Shown piece by piece: positions 54,401 to 64,000 of a DNA stretch of 64,000 bases. Source of the DNA: Molanna angustata. Lineage: Eukaryota; Arthropoda; Insecta; Trichoptera; Molannidae. The DNA lies in contig OY754972.1 of NCBI GenBank assembly GCA_963576475.1, positions 9,879,062 through 9,943,061 on the forward strand. The letters run 5' to 3'. Numbering within the stretch: the stretch's first letter is position 1; every line of letters starts with the position of its first letter. A program made the translations under genes and the position numbers. The notes beneath the pieces are model-generated. The model was not told the DNA's origin. It searched no databases and worked only from the letters and a program-made list of their open reading frames with translations.

Positions 54401-55589
54401 ATTTCTTTTGCTAGACTTTATTTTGCGTCATGTAATTTCTTATTCAAAACCACAAAAAAATCAATATTTAATGAATTAATATGTACCTATATGTCCTTGA
54501 AACTAAAACATATATATTTTTATATATTCTTTAAACTAAGCAAATGCTTGTGCTGTATTGTGGAGGCACTATTCTAAGTCGGTTCCTCACAGCATACTCC
54601 ATTTCTTAATTTAACATTTTTAATTATAATAATTATGTATATTTCAATGAAATTGCAGAAACTTCCATCATTTTTTGACACTGATTAGTTAAAGGTCAAT
54701 GAATGACCATCTTTAGAGTGTGTGTGTTTTTTTTAATAATATAATGATATAGTAACTACGTATTATTGAAAAATGGGACGCCCTGCCTGTTGTGTTTTTC
54801 TGCCGCCGCTCACCGAAACGTCGGGGTTATGTATGGCGCAATAACGCCCCCATTAGCGCCCACCGCGGTGCGGCGCCCGTAATTAAATACGTGCCCAACA
54901 CTAGCACCCACCCAGGCACAGTCCCGTCCTTACCCGCTCCTGAATTATTATAGACCCTACTACCTTCCTTGGGCATAACTGAGATTTTCATACAGTTTTT
55001 CAAAAATACACCAAGACAAAAATAAAAAAAATACTATTGGTAATAATTTCAGAGTTAATTTAGTTGTCATCTGTCCTGAGAAAAAAACAAACGCTTTCAA
55101 AGTGGTCATATAAAATAGCTTTATTTCTTTCTTTTTCGTGTCCAACTAAGCTCTACGAAAAAGAAAGAAAGATTGAACCAAAACATAACATACTTGATTT
55201 AAACCATAATAAGCTCTAGCTTATTTATGTTTTATATCAAGTGAATCATAATCAACATAATTAGATAATAAAATCAAAGAAATTATTGATTAGGTATTAA
55301 ACAGATTCCATTTATTATATTTTTACTAACCACTTCTATGGAATTGTGAAGTCATTATTTCATAATTTTTAAGCGTATTTTTTAAATCAATTTCTCGATG
55401 GGTAAGGGAGTGCATATTTCGTCGTGATGTTTTTGTGTGTATGCCGTAATCCGTATGCCGTACACTGATATGATAATTTGTGTCTTCTGTGCAGAACAAA
55501 TTAAAAGGCCGATTAACTTCATATTGATACTATATTATGTGTGAAGTACATTAACTTAGAGCTGAATAGTTTTCCATAGACGACGGTTT
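54401..55589. other. No gene; GC-rich block at 54780-54945
   Basis: Mostly AT-rich. The block at 54780-54945 is strikingly GC-rich (for example CACCGCGGTGCGGCGCCCGT) with sharp edges and no open frame that I recognise. It matches nothing else in the window. Confidence 0.45.
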
Positions 55590-55719
55590 TTACTCCTCAC
55601 TAACCCAAGGGGATATAGTGGGGAGTTATGATTTCGCAATTTTTAAGGGTATTTTTTTATTACAGATTATCAACTAGTATCATGCTGAAATTGTATTCTG
55701 AAAGTTTCATCACAATGTA

Positions 55720-55821
<102 letters not shown>

Positions 55822-55919
55822 ATGTGCTGTGTGCTACGTACGGCGTGTTTATTTTACTTGATCTATTATAGACTAAAGTAATCATTCGATTCTTTTCAAA
55901 TTTTGCTAATATGTATATC

Positions 55920-56270
55920 TAATACTCGCTTAGATCCATTAGATTTTTAAGGATATCTGAATAGTGCTTCTCATTTTTTTTAACTGTCAAATATTTCAAA
56001 GTGACCCCAAGCTCAGGAAATTAAAAATTTAAAATTTTACTCACTTAGATCCCAATAGATTTTGAAGGATATGTGAATAGTGCTTCTCAATTTTTTTTAA
56101 CTGTCAAATATTTCAAAGTGACCTCAGGAAATTAAAAATTAGAAATTTTACTCACTTAGATCCCAATAGATTTTGAAGGATATGTGAATAGTGCTTCTCA
56201 ATTTTTTTTTAACTGTCAAATATTTCAAAGTGACCCCAAGCTCAGGAAATTTAAAATTTAAAATTTTTAT
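55920..56270 (-). repeat. Internal triplication in R2, 110-115 bp unit
   Basis: CTTAGATCC occurs at 55929, 56044 and 56154. Each unit contains GAATAGTGCTTCTCA, AACTGTCAAATATTTCAAAG and GTGACC. The second lacks CCAAGCT. Confidence 0.85.
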
Positions 56271-56554
56271 TTTCAAATTGATAAAAAGGCACATCACTTT
56301 TATAAAATGGCATTGAAGAGTTATCAAGTTTTTATAATAAAATATTTAAATATAAAACAATTTATCAAAATCATTTCATTAAAATGCTGAATATTTTCCA
56401 TACAAAATTTGAATAATTAATACTTGTTAGTGAGGAGTTTAGCGTTGAACACAACCCACTCGTTTTTGTATGATTTCATCTGTTACAACTGAAAAAATGT
56501 GATACGCTATTATTCTCTTTTCTTCCTAATCTCCTATTTCCCCCATTACTAATT

Positions 56555-56765
<211 letters not shown>

Positions 56766-56839
56766 TAATTATATTATGTCTAAATTATGATATCGAAATG
56801 TAAATGAGCTGTAAAGTTCCCTACATAACATGAAAATAA

Positions 56840-57200
56840 AGTGATTCGATTGTACTCCTGCGTTCACAAAAATTGCCCAGCCAGTTTTGTGAACGTACTT
56901 TACTTTAACATAGCAACAACAATCAATGAACTCCGACATTTCCCATCGTCCGATGGCAAGTCCCCGCATTTATCCATGGCTGATTTATCGAGTTTTTATA
57001 CAAAAACCATTTTCATTATAAACCCCGAATATAATGATGAAATAATTACTGACAATTCCGGACTCCGACAATGCATCAATCACCCGAAATTTTACGCTCA
57101 ATTAATATTGATAAACCTGTTTGTGCGTCTGTCCGACATGTACATTTATGTAAAAATTGTCACAACAAATTGATTCGCCTCAATATCGTTTACGAGAAAG
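56840..57200. other. Apparently unique, GC-richer DNA
   Basis: No match to the repeat families here. A plus-strand frame of 110 codons (56841-57173) is open, but its translation is not recognised. Adjacent sequence is AT-rich. Confidence 0.35.
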
Positions 57201-57822
57201 AAAAAAAATTAATAAATCATGTAAAAGTTTATATAAATGACAGGTAACATATTGAATGGATTTCAATTCGACAATTTTTTTGGAAGATGATGAGTGAAAG
57301 TATAATCAATTTTCTTGACAGAGATCTTCGTATCATAGCCCAATATGTACAGACATGTATTTACTTCTGAACTGTTAAAATATATTACATATTTATAACT
57401 GTCCTATTCAATAAAATATACTTATGTTCTTTGTTTGGTCATTTATTTATTTAAGGGACAAATACAGTCTTGTAAAAAAAATATCAGAAAAAATACACTA
57501 TGAAATGAAAAAAAGACGAATTAATTTTGTCCACAATTAATGTAGGTACATTAAATAATCATGGAAGTATTTACATACATACAATACAACAAAAAATAAA
57601 TAATATACATAAATTATTGCATATTCATATATTTCATACATTTGCCCGTGACGGGAAAGGAAAGGAGAAGGACCTAATTTGTTACTGTTGTGAAGGACCT
57701 AATTTGTGTTAAGCATATCAGCTGTATTATTAGTCATAAATTGCCATGCTGCCTGCATGGCAATTTATGAGTAATAAAGTTATAAAAGTACGAAGAAGTT
57801 AATGATCATAATATAAACAGAC

Positions 57823-57834
57823 AAAATTACGGAT
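57823..57834 (+). repeat. Target-site duplication, left
   Basis: AAAATTACGGAT; repeated at 58500-58511. Confidence 0.85.
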
Positions 57835-58499
57835 CAAAGACTAAATATGCAAATCTCAATAGAGAAAACAAAAAGCATGGTAACCTCAAGATATCCAGTA
57901 CGTTGTAAACTTGCTATAGACAATAAAACTATAGAACAAGTGATGAGATTTAAGTACTTGGGCATAGAAATATCAAGCAGCAATGATCTCTATAACGAAG
58001 AACATGAACAAGCAACCAAGGCTGCTGTAGTGGCTGGATGCCTGAGAAGTGCTGTGTGGAGAAATAGGGATATGCTGAGGGAGAGTAAAGTCAGGATCTA
58101 CAAGACTTGCATAAGACCAATCATGACATACGCCATAGAGACAAGAGCTGACACCACCCGTACAAAAAGTCTCCTTAGAACCACGGAGATGAAGACTCTA
58201 CGGCCCATCGCAGGAGTAACCCTCCGTGATCAAATGAGGAGCTCCGAAATAAGGAAAATTTGTGATGTTGAGGACGTGGTACGATGGGGTAGAACAAGAA
58301 GACGTTTCTGGAGAGACCACGTGGGGAGAGCAAGCTCAGACCGAGTAGTGAGGATATCAGCTGATGAACATCCTACAGGTAGCAGACCTCCAGGAAGACC
58401 ACCCAAACGATGGAGGGACAGCTGGACGTCCTCCTCCCAGGAGCAGGTGCCGAGAACTACAGGACATAGTCCTAGCTGACGAATAAGAAGAAGAAGAAG
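57835..58499 (+). mobile_element. 5'-truncated RTE-like LINE insertion, lineage alpha, best copy
   Basis: This 665-bp insertion has an exact 12-bp target duplication and a (GAA)n tail. The open frame (57847-58479, 210 codons) begins QISIEKTKSMVTSRYPVRCK, runs through EQVMRFKYLGIEISSS and IYKTCIRPIMTYAIETRADT, and ends in the SRPPGRPPKRWRDSW region. This is the stretch after the RT core; the YADD palm seen in the related 23-kb fragment lies further upstream and is absent. The shared part is nearly identical to 8556-9038 (a G/A difference near the GGTGCCGAGAAC end), indicating recent activity of one source element. Confidence 0.9.
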
Positions 58500-58511
58500 A
58501 AAATTACGGAT
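58500..58511 (+). repeat. Target-site duplication, right
   Basis: AAAATTACGGAT, identical to 57823-57834. Confidence 0.85.
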
Positions 58512-59099
58512 ATTGGCAAAAATGAGTTCGGAGAGAGATATTGAATACGAGAGAACGAGACCGGTGTACTTATATCTCCAAATATTATTTAAAAAAATAT
58601 AAACTTTGTTTTCCAATCATTTTCAATCGAACCTAACCTAACCAAACCAATAAAAAAAATTATCCTATTTATTTTGTATAGAATGTTTTCAGTTGCTAAA
58701 TTATGTAGGTTTGAACAATATCTACAGATTGTTTTGTATGACGAAAAATGACATCAATAACACAAATCACAATAATTTTTCATATATATTGTAACTAGTG
58801 GTGATCAAAATGAATATTAATTTAAAAAATCCGTAAAGGGAACGAAACGAAAACGATTATATCTATTAGATATAAAACAATTATAGATATTAGGTGCCGT
58901 GTCTGTCCGGTATGGATCATCAAACTGTTTCAGAAAACAAAACTCATTCAACGACTCTTCAAAGAGGAATTAGGCTTCGGGGGCTGATTATACACATACC
59001 TGCTTGGGGAACAAGTGACGGCGTTAGGTAAAAAAATGCCAAAATAAAAGAAAAAAGTGGAATAATATTTTTTCATGTTGTTGCAGAACCAACATAATA
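58512..59099. other. No gene recognised
   Basis: AT-rich, with no recognised repeats. Confidence 0.45.
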
Positions 59100-59565
59100 A
59101 TAAATAATCCAACTGTCGATTTGTTTCAGAGAATTCATTTCATTGTTTTTTTTTTACTTAGAAGTTAAAAAACAACTCTGTTTATTATATGGATTAAATT
59201 AGAATTTGGAGTAGAACATGTGTTTCTGTGTGTTATCGTTTGTACGATGACATCGTTTCATACAATTTGTATGGCAGTATACACTACACTACACAATATC
59301 TACGGGGACTCTCAATAGTTTCATACTTGTTCTCCAAAAATACATACAAACCATCAAGCTATTTACATATTCGGGAAAGAAAAAAAGGACTGACCTCCAC
59401 ACTATCCTAACTTGAAATACATGTTTTGTACAGAAACCAAAAAATCTTAAAATATCCTATAATTTCGATTAAAAGGTTTATAGTTTGGTATGTATTCTTC
59501 AACTATACATGCTATCGCCATCGGTAGAAGGATCTCATGTGTTACATGCAACTTGCCATAATATT
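59100..59565 (+). mobile_element. Dispersed repeat R1, copy C, internally deleted
   Basis: TCCAACTGTCGATTTGTTTC, TTTCATACAATTTGTATGGC, GGACTGACCTCCACACTATC and GATCTCATGTGTTACATGCA match copy A. The central part (TTATAACTTTTGATCC to TTTTTATAAAAATT) is missing. The end reads GCAACTTGCC, without CTAG. Confidence 0.7.
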
Positions 59566-60640
59566 GTTATGGTTGATAGGACATGGTTGATTATGGTTGA
59601 TATGGATGGACCCTAGTCTTAGAGCTTTAAATCATTTAATGTGTTAATTATCTGGATGATTGAATTATTCCCAATCGAAAGCTTGAGATATCAAATCATT
59701 TACTTTTTTAGTATTGATCTGGGCAGGGCATAATAACTTGCATTGAAGTCAATATTCGTTAATACGATCAGTATATAGTACCTACCTACCTAAATAATTT
59801 ATCAAATAAGTTGAATAAGTGCAGAATAACCTGTTTGTTGAATAAATGAATAAATAAATATTTTCAGAGTTCTTTGTGACACATTTTGAGACCGTTTGCG
59901 AGGCGACCGCTTCTTTGTCAGGACAGTTGACAACTTGTTGTAATTGGCGAATCGCAAGAAAGTTTCCATCTGTTGACGAAGAGATCACTTCGGAACCGGT
60001 CAGTCGCGGTTTAACACAAAATGAATTGTAATGAATAAATCATAATTTATGTTTTAGTTAAATAGAGAATTTATATTACTGTTTCTTTTAATAATAATAT
60101 TTATATACACAATCTTGCCTAGTTGAGTACCTATTTATCTGGATGTATTTTTTTAATTTGTAAGAATAATAAGTTTATTTTTTGTTTGATCATTTATGAT
60201 TATTTATTTCCTGGTGCAAGACTTCTTTTGAATTATAACTGAAGACGCCTCTGCTTTATCAACCCAAAGAAAATTATTATTGACCTATTAAAAATGGAGT
60301 CCATACAAAACTCGTCCTAAATTTACTCCAATAATTTCTAATAAATTATATTTTGTTTTGATATATCGCACAAACTCATTGACGCCATTGGGATTTATTG
60401 GACGAGATCAATTATAAAATAATTTATATAGTATTTTAATCTGAACATATTTTTTTATACATCTACAGTTTTTCTTGTAAAAAAGTAGTATCCTTAGGAA
60501 AAAAATATAGTATTACATAATACCTACATTTTATTTTCGAAGCCATATTGATAAAAATAATTTTTCATATAAAAAAACTGACTTCAAAATGAATGTGTGT
60601 CAAGATTGAAAATTGTGGCGTTCTATTTTCTGAGATATGA
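59566..60640. other. No gene recognised
   Basis: AT-rich, with a less AT-rich patch at 59880-60010. No motif was recognised. Confidence 0.45.
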
Positions 60641-60643
60641 TAT

Positions 60644-60942
60644 GAATAATGTGAAACAATTCACCTGAAAATAAGATAAATAAAAAATAATAATAATAAG
60701 AAAAAAATCGATTTACATACCTACACATTGGTACAAGCCAAAAATGAAATAATATTTCTGGCGCAGTTCAGGGGTGACATCTGTGCGAGACACCGTCACC
60801 TCATTTATAAGGACTGTTGCTTTCATTGTTTACAAATAAACTAATTTCTCAATAGATGGCGTTACAAATAAGGTTTCTTCGTTACTTCATAGATGGCAAT
60901 AGTAAAATTCCTTATTTTCAGGTGAATTGTTACACATTATTC
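60644..60942. mobile_element. MITE with about 31-bp terminal inverted repeats
   Basis: GAATAATGTG(A)AACAATTC and ACCTGAAAATAAG at the left are mirrored by CTTATTTTCAGGTGAATTG then TTACACATTATTC at the right, with one mismatch. The interior holds two AGATGGC words and no coding frame. The target duplication could not be resolved in the AT-rich flanks. Confidence 0.75.
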
Positions 60943-61243
60943 AAATATATAGAACTTTCAAAAATTACATTGGTAAGGGAACTCAATAAGAAGGCATAAT
61001 TTATTGATGAACGTTGCGCAAGCGCATATAGTGCTCACGTAAACCAGCCGATGACAGGTCGTAAGCCCTGTAGGTGCCTTGAGTTCCTGGTTCTTCTAAA
61101 ATATCCCAACTTCGTCTCTATTGAGATGTTAAAAAGGTTGTCAATAACAACATCATTTGACTCCCGACAGGGAAAAAAATCCAATGTTTGCAATATGCAA
61201 TTAAAAAAAATATTCTATTTACAAATATATCTGTTCATTATTT

Positions 61244-62042
61244 TATTTACTAGTTGCATGTAACACATGAGAACCAACTGTTGATAGCGATAGTATGTAT
61301 AGTTGAAGAATAAGTACCCATTAATCCAAATTATTGAATATTTTAAGATATTTTATTTTCTATATAAAACATGTAGGTATGTATGTCAAGATAGGACAGT
61401 ATGGAGGTCAGTCCATTTTTCCTACCCAGAATATGAAAACAGCATGATGGTATGTAATGTATGTAATGTCACTAAATTCATTTTTTATAAAAATTGTTAA
61501 AAAAAATTGAGATGTACTTCTATAATATTTAAATTTTTTATAGAAAATTAAATTATCTAGTTGGGGTGTTTCGGTTTTTTAGATATTCTTAAAAAAATTG
61601 GAATTATAGGCATTTAAACTCATACATTTATGAAAAAAATATATTTCTTAATTAAAAATGTTTGAGAAACCCTGGAATTTTTTTGAAAAAACTTCTTTAA
61701 GATTTTGTATTTTTCTATGTTTATATTTATTTTCAGCGTTCTAGCTATTATGGTTTTTGGAAATGAGATATATGGAAAAATAAACCAAAAATTCAAAAGT
61801 TGATAACCCCTGACTGAAACAAAAATTCACAATTCTGTGTAAAAAAGTTTTGTAAGCCTGTAACTATTTATATATTCTGAAATTTTGGGCTCTGTAAATT
61901 GAGCGGATCAAAAGTTATAAGGGGGGGGGGGGGACACACAGACACACACACACAAAACTCACATAAAATGTTCTACTCTGAATTCTGAGTAAATCCATTT
62001 ATGGGAACATATATGCTGCGAAGCCTCTAAGTTAGTGTTAAA
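61244..62042 (-). mobile_element. Dispersed repeat R1, copy D
   Basis: Reverse-complement match to copy A: ACTAGTTGCATGTAACACAT at its left, GATAGCGATAGTATGTATAG, TTGATAACCCCTGACTGAAA, GAGCGGATCAAAAGTTATAA, a G14 run at 61921, then CACA repeats and GCGAAGCCTCTAAGTT at its right. It preserves the CTAG-type end. The internal G/C homopolymer differs in length from copy A (six to seven C). Confidence 0.75.
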
Positions 62043-62106
62043 AGTCCACTACCCCATTAAAAATGTTCCTTCGTACACGCATCTTGGATTTAAACTGCCT
62101 CTTCCT

Positions 62107-62400
62107 TCAATAGAATTTCACTCTCTTGAACGAATCGACAGTTGGAATATATCTTTTGAATCGCTGAACTCCCCAGAAGAAGACGTCTGCTTCAACAGGT
62201 AAACCATTTAACAAAACAGACATTCGTACGAGAGTGTTGCAAGCAACCACGTTTGTACGAGTGGCAGGTAAATTAAACAAGTGGTGTCCTCTACCTCTCA
62301 CGAAGTCCGGGGGAGCGTAGAGGCCTAGGTGCTCAAGCGAAATTGGGCAGTCAATTATATAATTTATACCTTTGTGACCCACCAGAAGTAACGAATTATC
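62107..62400 (-). pseudogene. Non-LTR retrotransposon ORF2 C-terminus
   Basis: The minus-strand frame reads IIDCPISLEHLGLYAPPDFV, RGRGHHLFNLPATRTNVV, then NTLVRMSVLLNGLP and FFWGVQRFKRYI. That is the terminal pattern of jockey/CR1-like ORF2 proteins (IIDCP.LL, F.VP..RTN, SPL.RM..LLN, then F...F...). The frame is open for 91 codons. The RT core is absent. It sits just outside R1 copy D and belongs to a different family from the alpha and beta LINEs. Confidence 0.65.
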
Positions 62401-63077
62401 TCGCCTTTTTTCGAAACTCTGTTAGGCACAGGCCTCAAGGAGATCAGAGTAATGCATGTAAGTTGGGTACACTCCATTCGTAAAATTCATTAAAAACTTT
62501 TTCTATATCTGTCCCAGCATTTCGGAGTATTTCCGTAGTATATGTGAAAAGAAAACATTGTACTCCTTAATGAAAACATGATATCTTTTTATATAGATCA
62601 GGTTCAATGACTTTTAAAACTTTTCGAATTTTTACCTCTGGACAATCACTAGTAATTATTATTCAGCGAAGTCTATAAAATAGACAAAGATGACTGATAA
62701 ATAATTCAAAGAAAACAATTCGCGATTTGAGTTTTGCCACGAAAAATAATAACGTCAATAAAGCCATACGACACGATGCTAAATATCGCGGAAAATCGTG
62801 ATGTCTACGAAATTAGTTTAATCAAAATAAGTCTGTAGACAAACACATGTCACAGGAATTTGTTTTCGCTATATTACATCACATTATATTATTATCGCGT
62901 GTGGCTTTCGTGAATTTCGCGAATTGGCCTTGTCAGATATTAGGCGTTCTTTTTCGTCTCTTGGGGTGAATAAAATATGTACAGGATGTCCGTAAATCGC
63001 AAGTCAAAACAAAGAGGATGAAATATACCGTTCAGATAAAATTCACAAGCATTCATGCATATTTTGGGGAACGTATG
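62401..63077. other. No gene recognised
   Basis: AT-rich; 62690-62950 contains several CG words (TCGCGG, CGCGAATT) but no repeat match or recognisable frame. Confidence 0.45.
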
Positions 63078-63086
63078 TGTACTTGT
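63078..63086 (+). repeat. Target-site duplication, left
   Basis: TGTACTTGT; repeated at 63329-63337. Confidence 0.65.
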
Positions 63087-63328
63087 CTTCTTCAATGGCT
63101 CTACAGCCCATTTCGAGCCTTGGCCTTCAGCAACTTCCTCCTCCAACCTATCCTGTCACTTACTGCGACCTTCCAGATTGGCAGACTCAGAAACTCATCG
63201 CAGCCTCGGTCTCTCGACCTTTTTTTTGCCACCTGGGTGCCCCTCTAAGACTTTTTGGTACCCGGGATGACGGCATTCTCTGAATATGCCCGGCCCATCT
63301 CAGCCTGCTAAGTCTTGTAACTTAATCT
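63087..63328 (-). mobile_element. 242-bp LINE 3'-end insertion
   Basis: Minus strand ends GCTCGAAATGGGCTGTAGAG, CCATTGAAGAAG, a trinucleotide-tail 3' end, flanked by a 9-bp direct repeat. Overlapping plus-strand frames of 68-76 codons are the antisense of this insertion and are not genes. Confidence 0.7.
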
Positions 63329-63540
63329 TGTACTTGTAACTAGGACATATTCATTAAAAAAATAGCTTTTTTTATAAAACTAATGTTTTTGATACTCTGA
63401 GTCAGTTTTCTAGTGCCTACCACGACTGTTTTTTGCTCGAGGTAACCAAAAAATAATTCTATCGAATATCGTCAAAGACTTTCTCCATATCATAATGCTG
63501 TAGTCGTAGATCAGAACAAAATTGATTATTAGATTTTACA

Positions 63541-63555
63541 AAGTTTCATCTGTTA
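63541..63555 (+). repeat. Target-site duplication, left
   Basis: AAGTTTCATCTGTTA; repeated exactly at 63613-63627. Confidence 0.9.
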
Positions 63556-63612
63556 CTCTTCTTCCTGGCCTCTTCCCAACTTATCGTCTATGCAAACTGC
63601 TGGGGTCAGCTT
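63556..63612 (-). mobile_element. 57-bp micro-insertion of a LINE/SINE 3' end
   Basis: Only 57 bp lie between two exact 15-bp repeats. The minus strand ends AGTTGGGAAGAGGCCAGGAA then GAAGAG, the same 3' end as the insertion at 30348-30465. It is an extreme 5' truncation. Confidence 0.85.
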
Positions 63613-63640
63613 AAGTTTCATCTGTTATTGTAAACAAAAT

Positions 63641-63693
63641 TTATTTTATTAATTTCTAATATCTTCTCGGGCAACTAACAGGAACTATGTCAA
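63641..63693 (-). mobile_element. SINE family A 3' end
   Basis: The reverse complement reads TTTGACATAGTTCCTGTTAG then TTGCCCGAGAAGATATTAGA, the family A 3' end. Confidence 0.75.
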
Positions 63694-63702
63694 ATACTTT
63701 TT

Positions 63703-63770
63703 TTTAACTTTTTCTTCATCGTCTATTAGGTAATTTGACCTGTTTGAGAGGGTGGATTGTACTGGGAGGG
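63703..63770 (+). repeat. Diverged copy of the Helitron 141-bp unit
   Basis: TTTTTCTTCATCGTCTATTA, GGTAATTTGACCTGTTTGAG and GGTGGATTGTACTGGGA parallel the TTCTTCATCGGGTATTAGG, TCATTTTACCTATGAAGG and GGACTATCCTGGGA of 35.6-37.4 kb. Confidence 0.55.
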
Positions 63771-64000
63771 GAGCCCCCCCGGCATGATTGGTGGACCCGA
63801 CCCACTCGGCGGTAGTCCGCCATGATGATGAGACAGCTGTAGCCGACGCTGCGGTTGGCGTGGAAATCGAAGAACTGAAAGTACTATAGACGTGGTGGAG
63901 TTTTCCTGTGACAGTCACGTTTTACCGTGGCACTGTTGGATGGGAAACCCTCGCTATGATTGACGGGCCTTCACGTTTGTGGTTGGACTCTTAGTGATAA
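63771..64000. other. GC-richer unclassified edge
   Basis: Contains CCCGACCCACTCGGCGG and GCCGACGCTGCGGTTGGCG. The minus-strand 77-codon frame (63685-63918) is not recognised and overlaps the SINE fragment. Confidence 0.35.

Noticed and set aside
63018..63283. Three overlapping plus-strand frames
   Set aside because: Antisense of a LINE 3'-end insertion with its own TSD.

Overview
The window looks like a gene-poor, repeat-dominated stretch of an insect nuclear genome, most likely a moth or butterfly. This is inferred from strong AT richness, many copies of the GTAGGTAGGTACCTAC-type palindrome (for example 40586-40601), LINE copies ending in (GAA)n tails, tRNA-headed SINEs and Helitron-like elements with TC starts and CTAG-T ends. 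No complete host protein gene, rRNA gene or functional tRNA gene was recognised. Every recognisable protein fragment belongs to a non-LTR retrotransposon.

Layout. 1-3380: plain AT-rich DNA. 3.4-9.4 kb: a SINE followed by a 91-bp tandem repeat, a 98-bp satellite, LINE remnants, a foldback MITE, a nearly perfect 43-bp satellite and a young 5'-truncated LINE copy with a clear target-site duplication (TSD). 10-18.5 kb: SINE and LINE fragments, a 650-bp foldback element, a possible solo LTR and another LINE copy with a TSD. 19-24.5 kb: two adjacent dispersed families (called R1 and R2 here) and a reverse-transcriptase fragment that keeps the YADD motif. 24.5-28.2 kb: mostly unclassified DNA with GC-richer islands. 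28.2-29.4 kb: an R1 fragment running into a 141-bp satellite. 30-35 kb: SINEs, short LINE insertions, a terminal-inverted-repeat element and R2. 35.5-39.8 kb: a head-to-tail Helitron-like array carrying a roughly 1.25-kb 18-bp minisatellite. 39.8-42.1 kb: degenerate repeats ending in CTAG-T.

45.5-50.1 kb is a nested locus: a SINE whose interior holds an (ATTT)n tract, into which a 3.9-kb minus-strand LTR element without gag or pol has inserted. 50.6-64 kb: further satellites, LINE copies, a SINE, R1 and R2 copies, long (TG)n tracts and very short LINE 3'-end insertions.

There is no operon or pathway logic here. The joint story is retrotransposition of 3' ends by an APE-type LINE machinery (9-16-bp TSDs, (GAA)n tails), rolling-circle-type amplification, and local tandem expansion of transposon-internal sequence. 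Family names are assigned from motifs read by eye; no database search was possible.
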